DNA of 64,000 nt from Papaver somniferum (taxonomy: Eukaryota; Streptophyta; Magnoliopsida; Ranunculales; Papaveraceae). Below are positions 22,139 through 32,426 of the stretch, piece by piece. The DNA lies in assembly GCF_003573695.1 (NCBI RefSeq), contig NC_039362.1:172431690-172495689 (forward strand). The letters run 5' to 3'. The notes under the pieces are model-generated. The model searched no databases. It worked only from the letters and a program-made list of their open reading frames with translations, and had not been told where the DNA came from. How positions within the stretch are numbered: position 1 is the stretch's first letter; every line of letters begins with the position of its first letter. Both the position numbers and the translations under genes were made by a program.

Positions 22139-23640
22139 TGCGCGGTCGAACTCGCAAGCGTTGCTGTCTCAAGCTTGTTTTTCAATGTTAGTGATCAAAA
22201 CTATAAGCCTTGATTTCTATTCTACTTATGGTGATGTCTCGGAATATGATAGACTATGTAGTTGAGCATTAGACTTCACGGCGTTCATCAATTGAAGATG
22301 AAGAACTACTAAGGAGATCTTGCGTGAAAATTCATCAACAAAAGGTATATGGAGATTCAAACTCATATATCACTTGGAAAGTCTATTTCTACTCTATCTC
22401 CTATATTATATTGAGACATAAGTCGTATTACTATAGTTTTCGGTTATGCACATTTGAGATTTCGAGCTGAGTTTAACTCGCTTACATATTTCTCGAAATA
22501 TGTGTTGGCAAGCTTTCGCTTCTACCAAGTTCATCTTATATTCTTGACGAAAGTCAAAAGATGATCATGTGAAAATCGTCGAGTAACATCTTACATGGTT
22601 TGTGTGATACAATCATTTGGTTTAGACTTGGAATGTTTCGTTATGATTATTCCAATAACTTGAAAATTGTTTTGATGCTAATAGTGTGTGAAAACGGGTA
22701 TTGTCATCCTCTAAGAAAGTTTCAATAATTGAAATAAGAGTTTAGAACACTTAACCAACATTGGATTATAAAAATGTTGTGCACTCTTGCATATATGTGA
22801 TCCATGCACGGGAACCATAGTATGCATACCCGTATGCATACATGTGGGTTTGAGAAGTCCGGGAACCTAAGTGCGCGTACACGTACGCATACTGGTGTAG
22901 GTTTATGAGCGGAGTTTTCTGCTGGGTTTGGAGATATGCGTACACGTTCGCATACTGGAGAAAACCAAACTTGGTCCGGCTATTTCAAGTATGCGTACCT
23001 GTTTGCACACTGGAATGGTTAAAGTTCTAAAATCTGTTGTGACATGAATAAATACATTTATATAATAAGGAATGCATTCTTTGCAAACTGTGGCTATAAT
23101 GTTCATGAATTGATTCGAGTGAATCAAACCGATTTTTCTTCAATTGTGTTCTTGTATACTTCTATGAGAATATAGCAACTGAACAACTCTTTAACTAGTT
23201 TCATTTGAGTCATTTGAACTAGTTATGGTTAAGATGAATAAGGTTGATATGAGAGTGTTCATAATCTACAAAAAAGATTTAAATCTAAAATCTTTTACAT
23301 ATCTTTCATCAAACTTTTTGATGATCTCCATAGAAGAATGGAGAAAAGTGCAATTTAGGCCAAGGACACTCAAACATCTTAGTTAGATCAGAATGGAGAT
23401 AATAATTGTACCAATCCTACCTAGTAAATGTATGTATATGTTGCAATCCTTGCATGGCTTAAACTTCACTTTTTATATCATCAAATAACCTAGTTGGAAA
23501 GTTTCAATTAGAATAAAGTGTTTTAAGGTTTTAACTTGTATGTTGTTTATTAAACATAACCGCATATATCATCCAACTTAAAGAGTATGTTGCTTACATG
23601 AGTTAAACCCAAAATGTCAGAATTTGAAGACCACGTTATC
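22139..23640. other. unassigned sequence upstream of the LINE fragment
   Basis: LINE homology stops at 22138 and the sequence continues TGCGCGGTCGAACTCGC, which could be an LTR start, but I found no matching end or target duplication. It contains the palindromic GCGTACACGTACGC-type repeats near 22820-23013. No gene is seen. Confidence 0.35.
22820..23013. repeat. dispersed near-palindromes of the GCGTACACGTACGC type
   Basis: Four related words occur within 200 bases: GTATGCATACCCGTATGCAT (22820), GTGCGCGTACACGTACGCAT then ACTGG (22871), ATATGCGTACACGTTCGCAT then ACTGG (22934) and GTATGCGTACCTGTTTGCAC then ACTGG (22990). Three of the four end in ACTGG. Confidence 0.75.
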
Positions 23641-25990
23641 AGTTCTGTACTTCTTTAACCTCGAGAACAACATCTGGAGTTGTCGATGAGTTCATCCTAC
23701 GCATTCTGGAGTTTTTTTTCCTTCCATGGGACCCAAATTATTGCTTAAGGGACGAAACTCCATAATCTCTTCTTATTCGCTCATGATACAAGTTTTCGCA
23801 TATACAAGCTTCAAACTTCAAAGTTATGTATCATGGAATACACCAAGAAATTCTGTTGACTTTTTACGAGTGAACACGTAACTTTTGCAATGGTTGAATA
23901 TGGATGAAGTTCGTTGAAATCCATAAGATTTTTGATTGATTATTGAAGGGGTTAAAAATCCGTTAAACAATGTATACGTTATGGTAATGGTATTTTTGAA
24001 ACGTGCTAAAGTTATAGGTTTAGTTATAAGTTCAATATGTATTCATCTTATTAATTCTGGATTTACTTACATCAGTGTTATATTTAACTTATAGGTTAAA
24101 AAAAGGTGAGAACTAAAACCACTTTTTCATTAAAAATATTGAATAATTTAAGTGTTTAAAGATGTATTTTATCCTTGTTTATAAAAATACGTTGAGTGCA
24201 TCCACGTCCAATTCGTTCATCTGCACATCATTTAAACGCAAAACTGTTGGTTGTTGTAAGATGCAAATGTCAAACTTAAAGTACACCATGTGTTGGATTG
24301 GATGCAGATAAGATTATCAAACGTAAATAGAAAAGATCCTACAACAGTACTGAGTTAATGAATGATGTTACTACTCAATACCCGCTGCATTACTGAGTAC
24401 TATTATTATATTATACAAAAGCATGAGACTTGAATCTTGCTCTTTAACTTCTGTTTGTTGTTAATGAGTTTCATCTCATTTATCCACAGACTCCCTAAGA
24501 GCATGGTTAGATGGATCATTCATGTATTTGTCATTCAACAGAAATCAATTTCTGAAAAGTGACCATCTGAATCAAAAGTTCGTTCACCCTTCACATAGTT
24601 AACTAATTGATGTTCATATATAATATCCCAAGAAAAGAAATAGAGTAAACTTCTAAGGCCTAATCAACAAACAATATGCTTGCCAAAATCCTTGGCCAGT
24701 TCTCTTGCTAGGCCAAAGTTCCGGATAATATGTTTTGGTGCATGTAGGGTTGGGTCATAGACCAACATGAGTTTATTTTCTGTCAAAGGATATCAATGTG
24801 AAAAGGAGGTTTTGAATACCCTTCCTTCCTTTGATGTACAACGTTCCTATTTTTCTTTAGCGACTTCTTTTTAGAAACTTGCAACAATGAACAACACTTT
24901 ATATGTATCAAAAAAAATGTAAAGAACTGAATCAAAATAACTCTACCGAAACAACATGACAAGGGAAGAATCACAGGTTCAACAAGTTGTCCTTAACACA
25001 TTAGTTCGCGGGTATACTCGAGATGTACAATGCTAAACCCCTCACAGCGAAGATGTGTCCAGGATAAGACTGCCCGATATAACCTGAGTTAGTACAACGC
25101 AAGTTACCCACTCTTGAACTTACCAACATGGATTGGAAGTGAACACGCCGCGCAAAACAGAGCAAGAAGATGATGAAAAGAAAACTAGAAAGTAATTGCT
25201 TCTGGTGTGTTTTGTAAAATATTTTCGAGTTGTATTTATAGTAGATATTTGCTTGAAAATGAAGTTAGGTTTAGGTTTTCTTGTAAAACAATTAAAATCG
25301 TAAAAGGAATTCACACGTAAATAAAACACTTAAAGAAATTAATTTTGGAAATTTTTTTCTAAAGAAAAACCCGCAACATTAAATCCGAGTAGACATAGGG
25401 CTTGGTGCATGGTATACGCGCATATTCATGGGTTGGAACATGTATTGCTTGCCAAGATATCTATAAGAGAATGGTTATATAGTGGACATCCATCTCTAGT
25501 ATGCCCAATGTGGGATTAAAGAGATTCATTCACTCAATGAAAATGGGTTAGTATCCGTAGATTCCCGAGGTCCTAAGATCAAATCACACCAAGACCAAAA
25601 ATATTTTAAGTTAAAACTCATTTTTATCCAACAATACCCCACATGCATGAAATCTCGATAAAAATTGAAAATCAGAATACGGAAAATACCATTTAGGAAA
25701 GGTGTTTGTGAGGTCTAGAACCCTTGCTTAGTGAGAAGTTACCGAAACTACTTGCTAGAAACACTGAACGCGATGTCTTAAATTGATAGCATTTAATGCA
25801 ATTTGTGATAACAACCACGCATGATATCCTCCTGACGTTGCTAAGTTCGTGTCGTTTTGTCCATTTTTGCCCTGGACATGTCCTGTTTCTCAGAATGCTC
25901 TAGAGAATCGACTCCATTCCCATAATAAGCGGCCTCACTTTCTCATTTAGGTAGGTGAGTTCCATCAAGACTGTTTACTGTTACTCCCCA
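23641..25990. other. intergenic, no recognisable gene
   Basis: AT-rich sequence with only short, unconvincing open frames. 25480-25660 reads like transposon LTR-type sequence (CCAACAATACCCCACATGC), but I could not place ends. Confidence 0.35.
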
Positions 25991-26014
25991 CTCAATCTTA
26001 AATTGAAATTATAC

Positions 26015-26074
26015 AACTCATCAAGACTTTACCAAATTGGGAAAACATTCTTTCTTCAGTTGCTCTGAATCCAT
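26015..26074 (-). pseudogene. H+-ATPase fragment, copy C (exon 1 only)
   Basis: The minus strand from ATG at 26074 reads MDSEQLKKECFPNLV, the counterpart of the main locus exon 1 (MSSEQLLKAMRADL). No exon 2 or 3 follows. It is the third unit of a tandem series with a period of about 845 bases. Confidence 0.65.
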
Positions 26075-26274
26075 GGTGAGGAAAAAGAAAAACCAAAAAA
26101 AGTTTGAAAGAGAGAAAGTAGAAGGAAGAAGAAGAGCAAAGAAAGTCAGTCGTATAAGAATTAATTAGGCAGTAAACTGTCAGTACAAGAAAAATCAAAG
26201 AAGTTTGAAAAAGAGAAAGAAAAGGGAAGAAAAAAACATATAAATTAATGATATCTGGCTGCAGAAGTGGGTTT

Positions 26275-26912
26275 ACCTTAACTATAATCTGAGGAATTCG
26301 AGCCATTAAAGTAGCAGCTTCTCAACCGTAACTCTCTTCAATTAAACGATGAATATCATTGAAGACAATTTGTATAATACTACATAATGAAACTATCCAA
26401 CCTATAGTGTATGCTGCACAAAAAAAAAAAAGAAATAAAGAAAAAGAAAAACCAGGAGATTAAGACCTGCCTAATAACACGAGTCCAAAATAGAAGTAAG
26501 AAATCTATTAAAAAAAATACTTACTCCTTTTTCGTTAGCAATAACTGCAGCCATGATTATTGTAGCTCCCATTATCCAAGATAATGGATTAGATAAAAAA
26601 ATTTAAGAATTTTAATAGATTACACTTATCATTAAAGACCCAAATATGTAGAAACTTCTGCTTCTTCTTTGCAAACTTGTGGGGACCATACACTTCTAAT
26701 CTATCTTGGAAAGCAGCAAGACTAAATCCATTTTTAGGTAAACACTTAATTAAAAATCTCTAGCACTTCCTTAGTATACATATTTTCCTGCAAATCAAAA
26801 ATAAAAACACCAAAAATCAAAAAGAAAAACCACTGTTAAGAAAATAAAAACATATAACTGATGTTTTTACCAAATCGGCACAACATTCTTTCTTCAGTTG
26901 GTCTGAATCCAC
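26275..26912 (-). pseudogene. H+-ATPase fragment, copy B (exons 1-3)
   Basis: Exon 1 at about 26912-26868 reads DSDQLKKECCADL with the start codon changed to GTG. Exon 2, about 26765-26525, keeps LSNPLSWIMGAT-like transmembrane sequence ending in IAVIANEKGV-type residues, with frameshifts. Exon 3, at about 26400-26278, keeps TLMARIPQIIVKV, the counterpart of VRASIAPKAMV at the main locus. There is nothing of exons 4-18. Confidence 0.65.
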
Positions 26913-27144
26913 GGTGAGGAAAAAGAAAAAGCAAAGAAAGTTTGAAAAAGAGAAAGAAAAAGGAAGAAGAAGCGCAAAGAAAAGAGGAAAGAAGGTCAGT
27001 AGTATAAGAATTAATAAGGCAGTGTATTGTCAGTAGTATAAGAAAGAGTAAAGAAAGTTTGAAAGGAGAAAGAAGAAGGAAGAAGAAATAAGAAGGAAGA
27101 AAAGAAAAACATATGAATTAATGATATCCGGCTGTAGAAATGGG

Positions 27145-27766
27145 TTTACCTTAACTTTAATCGGAAAAAACCGAGCCATTAAAGTAGCAACATCTTCGAC
27201 GTAATTCTCTACACGATGAATAAAATTGAAGACAAGAAGTATAATAATATCTAATGAAACTAACCAACCTTGTGTATGCTGCAAAAAAGAAAAAAAAAAG
27301 AAATCAAAGAGATTAAGACATACTTAATAAATCAAGTCCAAAATAATATCAAGAAATCTAATAAAAAGAATACTTACTCCTTCTTTAGCAATCACTGCAG
27401 CCATGATTAGCACAGCTCCCATTATCCAAGATAATGGATTAGATAAAAAACTTAGGAACTTTAATAGATTACACTTATTATTCAAGACCCACATATGCAA
27501 AAACTTTTGCTTCTTCTTTGCAAACTTGTTGGGACCATACACTGCTAATCTATCTTGGAAAGAAACAACATTAAGTCCATCTTTAGGTGAATCGCTTAAA
27601 AATCTCTAGAACTTACTTAGTAGATACATTTTCCTGCAAATAAAATAAAATAAAATAAAACAATAAAGAATCAAAATGAAAAACCACCGTTAAAAAAACA
27701 AAAACATATAACTGATGTTTTTACTCAATCGGCAAAATATTCTTTCTTCAGTTGCTCTTAATCCAT
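27145..27766 (-). pseudogene. H+-ATPase fragment, copy A (exons 1-3)
   Basis: Exon 1 starts ATG at 27766 but has TAA as its third codon, then EQLKKEYFAD. Exon 2 (about 27600-27378) is the best preserved: KKKQKFLHMWVLNNK, LLKFLSFLSNPLSWIMGAV, MAAVIAKEGV, aligning with the first transmembrane segment region at 15578-15802. Exon 3, near 27260-27147, has EDVATLMARFFPIKVKV. Catalytic exons are absent. Copies A, B and C repeat at about 854 and 838 bases, so the 5' end of the gene was tandemly multiplied. Confidence 0.75.
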
Positions 27767-27885
27767 GGTGGAGAAAAAACAAAAGCAAAGAAAGATTGAA
27801 AAGGAGAAAGAAGAAGGAAGAAGAAGAGTAAAGAAAAATCGGACTACTAAATAACGAGACATTGAGTTATTTTACTTCCAAAAAA

Positions 27886-27994
27886 AAGTGTTAACATATA
27901 ACATATTTCCATTATGAGTTAATACTAATGCACAAAATAAAAGTGTTAACATATAACATATTTCCAGTATGAGTTAATACTAATGCACAAAAAT
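27886..27994. repeat. 55-bp tandem duplication
   Basis: AAGTGTTAACATATAACATA... occurs at 27886 and 27941 with one or two differences; each unit ends ACTAATGCACAAAA. Confidence 0.9.
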
Positions 27995-28193
27995 AATATA
28001 TACTAGCACAATACAAATATTTATTGAGTTTTCTCATTCATTAATAACTTTGATGATATGGAGTTTTAAGTCATAAACAAAAATATTTATACCCAAAAAA
28101 GATATATATCCATTTAGAAATATGGAAAAATTTAGAATACTTATTGGAGTAACATGTACACCCTTCGGTTTAGCCACTTGTATTAATCCCTAA

Positions 28194-29306
28194 GAGCAAA
28201 TACAGTGGTACGACCATAACCAAAAATCAAAGATCAAAAAGAACGATCAAATTTGAGTTTAGTCTGTAGTGTCACGCTACGGTAGTGGAGTATATTTAGT
28301 CGAGCGGATGTATAATCTATGTTTGCTTGTGGAGCGCAGTTATAAAGTTCGTCCCGTTGAGGCATAGATATAGTTTACGCTGGATGTGGGGCGTTGGTAA
28401 AGATTACGCGGGTTGTGGGGCGTACATATAGTTCACGCCGGGACAAGGAACGAAGGTATAATCCAAGCCTGTTGGGGCGAATGACTAAATGAACGCCTGA
28501 AGCCCGGCGTACATTAATGTCCGCTCAACTTCATACACGTAAACAACACGTGTGGCGTTAAAGCCACGCGAAAATTACACCTCCACGTAAATCAAGGAGA
28601 ACATTACAGACTACTAATCAAATGGGGCGCCACTTTATAAAATTCCCCCCCTGATATTTTATCCCCAAGCAATCTAGCACTAGTGTATCAGATTCGTAGA
28701 ATCGACCTTGTGGTGGACCAGCATATACACCAGGATGTAAGCATGTCGACTAATGGAAAAAGTGATGAAGAAAAAAATATGAAAAAGAAGAACTAGCAAA
28801 AATATGAAGAAAAAATATGAAAAGAAGAACTCAAAAAGATACAGTAGTTAGATTTCATTTGAAGTTTTCAACAACACATAACTTGACAAAAGTACAAAAG
28901 AAATAGCAAAGTTCATCGGTGTTGGGACGTGAACTTTATGAACGCCTGACTGAGACGTGCGTATAATGTTCGTCTGATTGGGGCGAATCTATAGTCCACG
29001 CTTGGTATGGGGCGTAAATTTCAGCAACTCCCGGACGGGCGCACATTTCATCACTGCTCCATTGAAGCTTAGTTTATATACAAGCCTGATCAAGGGACGA
29101 GGACTACACATGTGCTTCATGTGAAGCGTAATTTATATACACGTCTGATGACATACGTTCGCTCGACTATATATAATTTTGGTCTTGGTCCCAGACCAAA
29201 TATAGTATGGAATTTGGTTTTGATCCAGCTTTTAGTCTTTACTCCGTCCCGCTGTGTCCCGTCTCTGGACCATATTTATAGGTTTGATCGTCCAATTTGG
29301 TTGCTC
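28194..29306. mobile_element. non-autonomous PIF/Harbinger-like element (1113 bp)
   Basis: It lies between TAA trinucleotides (28191-28193 and 29307-29309), the target duplication typical of PIF/Harbinger. The termini are degenerate inverted repeats: GAGCAAATACAGTGG-TACGACC on the left against GAGCAACCAAATTGG-ACGATC read inward from the right. There is no coding capacity. The inside has two GC-rich blocks (about 28280-28560 and 28915-29160) of degenerate units like GGGGCGTACATATAGTTCAC. The repeat ends are only partly matched, so the superfamily call is moderate. It separates ATPase fragments A and D. Confidence 0.6.
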
Positions 29307-29430
29307 TAAAAACACTTGCCAATTTGGTGGTTTTTCAGCAACAATTGAGAAACCGAATTTAAAAGTATGTAAAAAAAAATAGAAGGTTGTAGTAATAAAA
29401 CTAATTAAGTAGTACCAAATAGAAAATACA

Positions 29431-29725
29431 TACATAGTATAACTTACTCCTCCATTAGAAAAATCTATATCTAGCTGAGATTGTTGTAACTTCGGTAACC
29501 CGTGACAATGGATTCCAATAAAATTCTAAGGAATTTCAACAGCTTTCTCTCCTTTGTCAAGACCCACAGATACATAAACTTGGTTTCTTTAAATGAATAA
29601 TTGAATTGAATACAAGGAGTATAATAATCTCTATAGAAACTTGGTAATATGGTGGTGTATTTCATACCAGGTTGGTACATTGTACCTTGAACAGTTGATC
29701 AGAATATAATTCATGGAGAAAGCTG
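29431..29725 (-). pseudogene. H+-ATPase fragment, copy D (exons 1-2)
   Basis: Minus strand: KFMYLWVLTKERKLLKFLR (near 29585-29530) matches exon 2 of copy A (KFLHMWVLNNKCNLLKFLS). Further on, in another frame, a piece near 29430-29470 corresponds to the end of exon 2. At about 29685-29720, TTGAACAGTTGATCAGAATA resembles exon 1, and the purine-rich leader GAGAAAGCTGAGAGAAGGG matches the main locus leader near 16020. Heavily decayed. Confidence 0.6.
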
Positions 29726-29829
29726 AGAGAAGGGTGGAAAAAATAGTGAAGACGAAGTGAACAGAAAGGGGGAGGGGGGGGGGGCTGTGTTGTACCTTCT
29801 TATTTCATACCAAATAAGAAGCAGTTGTG

Positions 29830-30005
29830 TTGCCCGGACACGAACACGAGATACAGTTACGAAATGACACGATTATATATGCAGACATAGAGTGTAAGAG
29901 AAACATCTCGTTGGCTGTTTAAATTTCGAGGTAAACATCTCGTATCCATGAATGAGATGAAAATTTTATTTTGTTTTTGATGTCTAACATGAGGTACACT
30001 ATGAC
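29830..30005. repeat. duplicate of the ATPase upstream flank
   Basis: Matches 16350-16590: CACGAACACGAGATA, ACGAAATGACACGATTAT, AGAGTGTAAGAGAAACATCT, GAGGTAAACATCTCGTAT and TTGTTTTTGATGTCTAACAT. It extends the segmental duplication beyond the coding fragments. Between here and 30380 nothing else is recognised. Confidence 0.7.
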
Positions 30006-30408
30006 CAATAATACTGATTCCGAATTATTCAACTCACTGAGTTACTTATTACTTAGAAAACCAACTGATGAAGAACAATAAAACCATATGCTTTATAATA
30101 CTTAAGGTAAACTTCTTTTCTCAAATCCGACACCTCTCAATAATGAAAATCACAATAAAACTTTCGAAGTACTATAGAAATTTTGTTATATTCTAAGTCT
30201 CAAAACCGGAGGATAAAAAGAACTCTTAAAACTTAATGAAAATCCAAACAAGAGATATGAAAATCAAATTTTCATGAAGAAAAGCTATCAAAACTAAATA
30301 GTAAAAAGTTTACCACGAAATCATAAGATATGAAGTAAAACCAATTTTCTTTTGTAGATTTCAGGTGGGGTGAACTATCTTACTCAATCCCTGTATCTAG
30401 CGCCAAAA

Positions 30409-31141
30409 TGTAACTGCAGGGAATCCTACAACACACCCAATTTATCTAAATAAAAACTAATTGAAGGTCGTTGTATTAAATCCAAAGACGAAGTGAAAGT
30501 TTATTGATGAACTTATTGATATTTTCTTAAGTTTACAGCCCAAACCCTAATATGAAAGTTAAGGAATAACTCTCATACATAGCCCTCCCCATAAAAAATT
30601 ACTCAACACCCTTAAATTGTCCTAAGGCTTCCTTTTATCGGCACTCAGTGAAGTGGAATACATCTCAAACTTACTTCGCTAATATTCACACAATTCACGT
30701 GATTTCACCTTTTACTTCGCTACTTCAAATTTCATTACAAATGTTACTAATATTTCGGCGATGACTCCGACCTTTTGTCTGTGCAGCTTTACACATTTCT
30801 TGCTCAACAATTTATCTTCGCTCGAGATCGTCTTTCTTCGGTTTGATACTATTCATCGGACGAATCATATTCTTCGTTAGGTTCTTTATTTACTTCGTTG
30901 TTATTAATTCGCAATCCACATTCGTTTAATCTTTATTTCGCCACTACTACTTCGTAACATCCATTTCCACAGAAGTTCCATTGTACTCTTTTGTCAATTT
31001 ATTAGACCTATGGGACATCTTAATAAATGCTTTATCTCGATGTTTGGTAATGGTATCTTCTGAAGAAATCTGACCATCGATTTCGTTTGTTCGTGGACTT
31101 ATACGTGGGGAAGATATTTTCTGTATCTACATGAGCCGAGT
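30409..31141 (-). mobile_element. LTR (733 bp) with primer-binding site, Tat-like remnant
   Basis: On the minus strand it starts TGTAGATACAGAAAATATC and ends GGATTCCCTGCAGTTACA, immediately followed by TTT and TGGCGCTAGATACAGGGA (primer-binding site, about 30389-30406). These ends parallel those of elements A and E (TGTAGG... and ...TTACA/ATACA), so it is the same family. The words ACTTCGCT and CTTCGT recur inside. Only a few hundred bases of possible internal DNA remain to the left, so the element is truncated. Confidence 0.75.
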
Positions 31142-31171
31142 GAGACTTGAGTCTTCTTGCTCTCTGATTCC

Positions 31172-31181
31172 TTTTTTTTTT
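31172..31181 (-). other. poly(A) tail of the LINE-type RNase H copy
   Basis: A ten-base T run on the plus strand, downstream on the minus strand of the RNase H reading frame, consistent with a LINE 3' tail. Confidence 0.5.
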
Positions 31182-31206
31182 ATAGGTTAAAATGCACTAA
31201 AAAAAA

Positions 31207-32103
31207 CTAACTTCGGGAGTTAGTAACCCTTACATCACAAAGAGTAAAGCCATCTAGTATTAGGCCTACATCAGAGGCCCTGACATTAGATTTATCTACT
31301 TCTAAAGCATAAAGAATACATGAAGGGAGAATGAAGCTCCAGTCAATATCAGTTCTGTAGTCCTTAGCCTCCTTAGCTAGAGTATCAGCTACCTTGTTCG
31401 CTGTTCTAGAGATAAAGTGAAAACCTTTGAAGTTGTTATAAAAAGAAAATTCATGCCGAGCTTCGTCCATAATGGTTTGGTTTTGCCAGGTAATTTGAGA
31501 TGGCTCTCCATTCAGGTAATCAAAAAGATTCTTGCAATCTCCTTCCACGCTAAAATCCGCCAGGTTCATTGCTCTAGCCCATTTTGCAGCTTGAAGAAAT
31601 CCTAGAGCTTCCGCTTCTTCTGGTTCATTTGCTGAGATTGGTCCTGCTCTTCCTTGCTTGAATTCACCTGCATCATTTCTAAAGATTATAGCATAACCCG
31701 ATGGGACACCACTTGAGATCCAAGCAGCATCCAAGTTTAGTTTATTATGCAGTATATCTGGAAGTTTCCAGCTACTATTTCCTCCGTTACCTATTACTAA
31801 GTCTTTTTTGTTGACTAGGTGTTTTTCCTTGTGACAGAAAGCCAAATGTCTCTGTATTTCTACGGCCACTTGCTGATGTGTTTGATGTTGACTATCAAAA
31901 GCTCTGTTACATCTTTCCTTCCATATAAACCAGATTTTGGTCAAGATGATTTCTATACTGATAAGATCGCTGTCATTATCTAACCATTCTTTAAAAACAT
32001 CCAAGAGTGTGGTATTACCATCAAAATGTATGTCTAAAGGGCAAGGATCAGTATCCCAAACTGCTTTTGCAAATGGTGATTTCCAACTAATTTTCCGAGG
32101 CAT
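31207..32103 (-). CDS. RNase H-like (RVT_3) domain protein, LINE-derived, 298 aa
   Basis: One uninterrupted frame from ATG at 32103. Residues 1-110 resemble the region before the RNase H domain in plant LINE ORF2 (IIWFIWKER-like: LTKIWFIWKERCNRAFDS). Residues 120-270 form the RNase H-type fold with the acidic positions KLNLDAAW (D), EEAEALGFL (E), VEGDC (D) and NKVADTLA (D). The poly(A) run downstream and the absence of reverse transcriptase upstream indicate a 5'-truncated LINE copy, or an RVT_3 gene derived from one. Expression is unknown. The divergent homologue at 3159-3558 lies near the other tRNA-His. Confidence 0.65.
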   Translation of the reverse strand: MPRKISWKSPFAKAVWDTDPCPLDIHFDGNTTLLDVFKEWLDNDSDLISIEIILTKIWFIWKERCNRAFDSQHQTHQQVAVEIQRHLAFCHKEKHLVNKKDLVIGNGGNSSWKLPDILHNKLNLDAAWISSGVPSGYAIIFRNDAGEFKQGRAGPISANEPEEAEALGFLQAAKWARAMNLADFSVEGDCKNLFDYLNGEPSQITWQNQTIMDEARHEFSFYNNFKGFHFISRTANKVADTLAKEAKDYRTDIDWSFILPSCILYALEVDKSNVRASDVGLILDGFTLCDVRVTNSRS

Positions 32104-32354
32104 AAGTTCAAAATAGGTTCATCCCTTACGTAGTAGAACGCTCAAGTCTGTATTTGAAAAGATTGATAGGGCTATTCTGTTCTAATCTTAACTTTTTATT
32201 TTGTCAATTTGTGTACTGAGCACTTTATACCCCAAAAACCACACCTTGGTGCGTCAGGTTAATTTGTTCTCCACTTCAAAAGATTTTGTGCAAGAGCGCA
32301 TCATTCCCGTCTAAACTCTAACTAAAAAGGTTTTTGGAGATTTCAGTCACCAAT

Positions 32355-32426
32355 GTGGCTGTAGTTTAGTGGTAAGAATTCCACGTTGTGGCCGTGGAGA
32401 CCTGGGCTCGAATCCCAGCAGCCACA
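32355..32426 (+). tRNA. tRNA-His (anticodon GTG), copy 2
   Basis: 72 bases, acceptor stem GTGGCTG/CAGCCAC fully paired, anticodon GTG at 32388-32390 in loop TTGTGGC, T arm GGGCTCGAATCCC. A T run follows at 32430-32442, suitable as a Pol III terminator. The upstream flank matches copy 1. Confidence 0.96.

Noticed and set aside
22800..23015. CRISPR-like spaced repeats
   Set aside because: Repeats vary in sequence and spacing and the context is plant nuclear; no array structure.
26015..29725. Reading the ATPase fragments as exons of one long gene
   Set aside because: Exons 1-3 recur in series and no catalytic exon follows, so they are tandem fragments.
31147..31206. Possible promoter or terminator in the T-rich stretch beside the RNase H frame
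   Set aside because: The T run is better read as the poly(A) tail of a minus-strand LINE copy.
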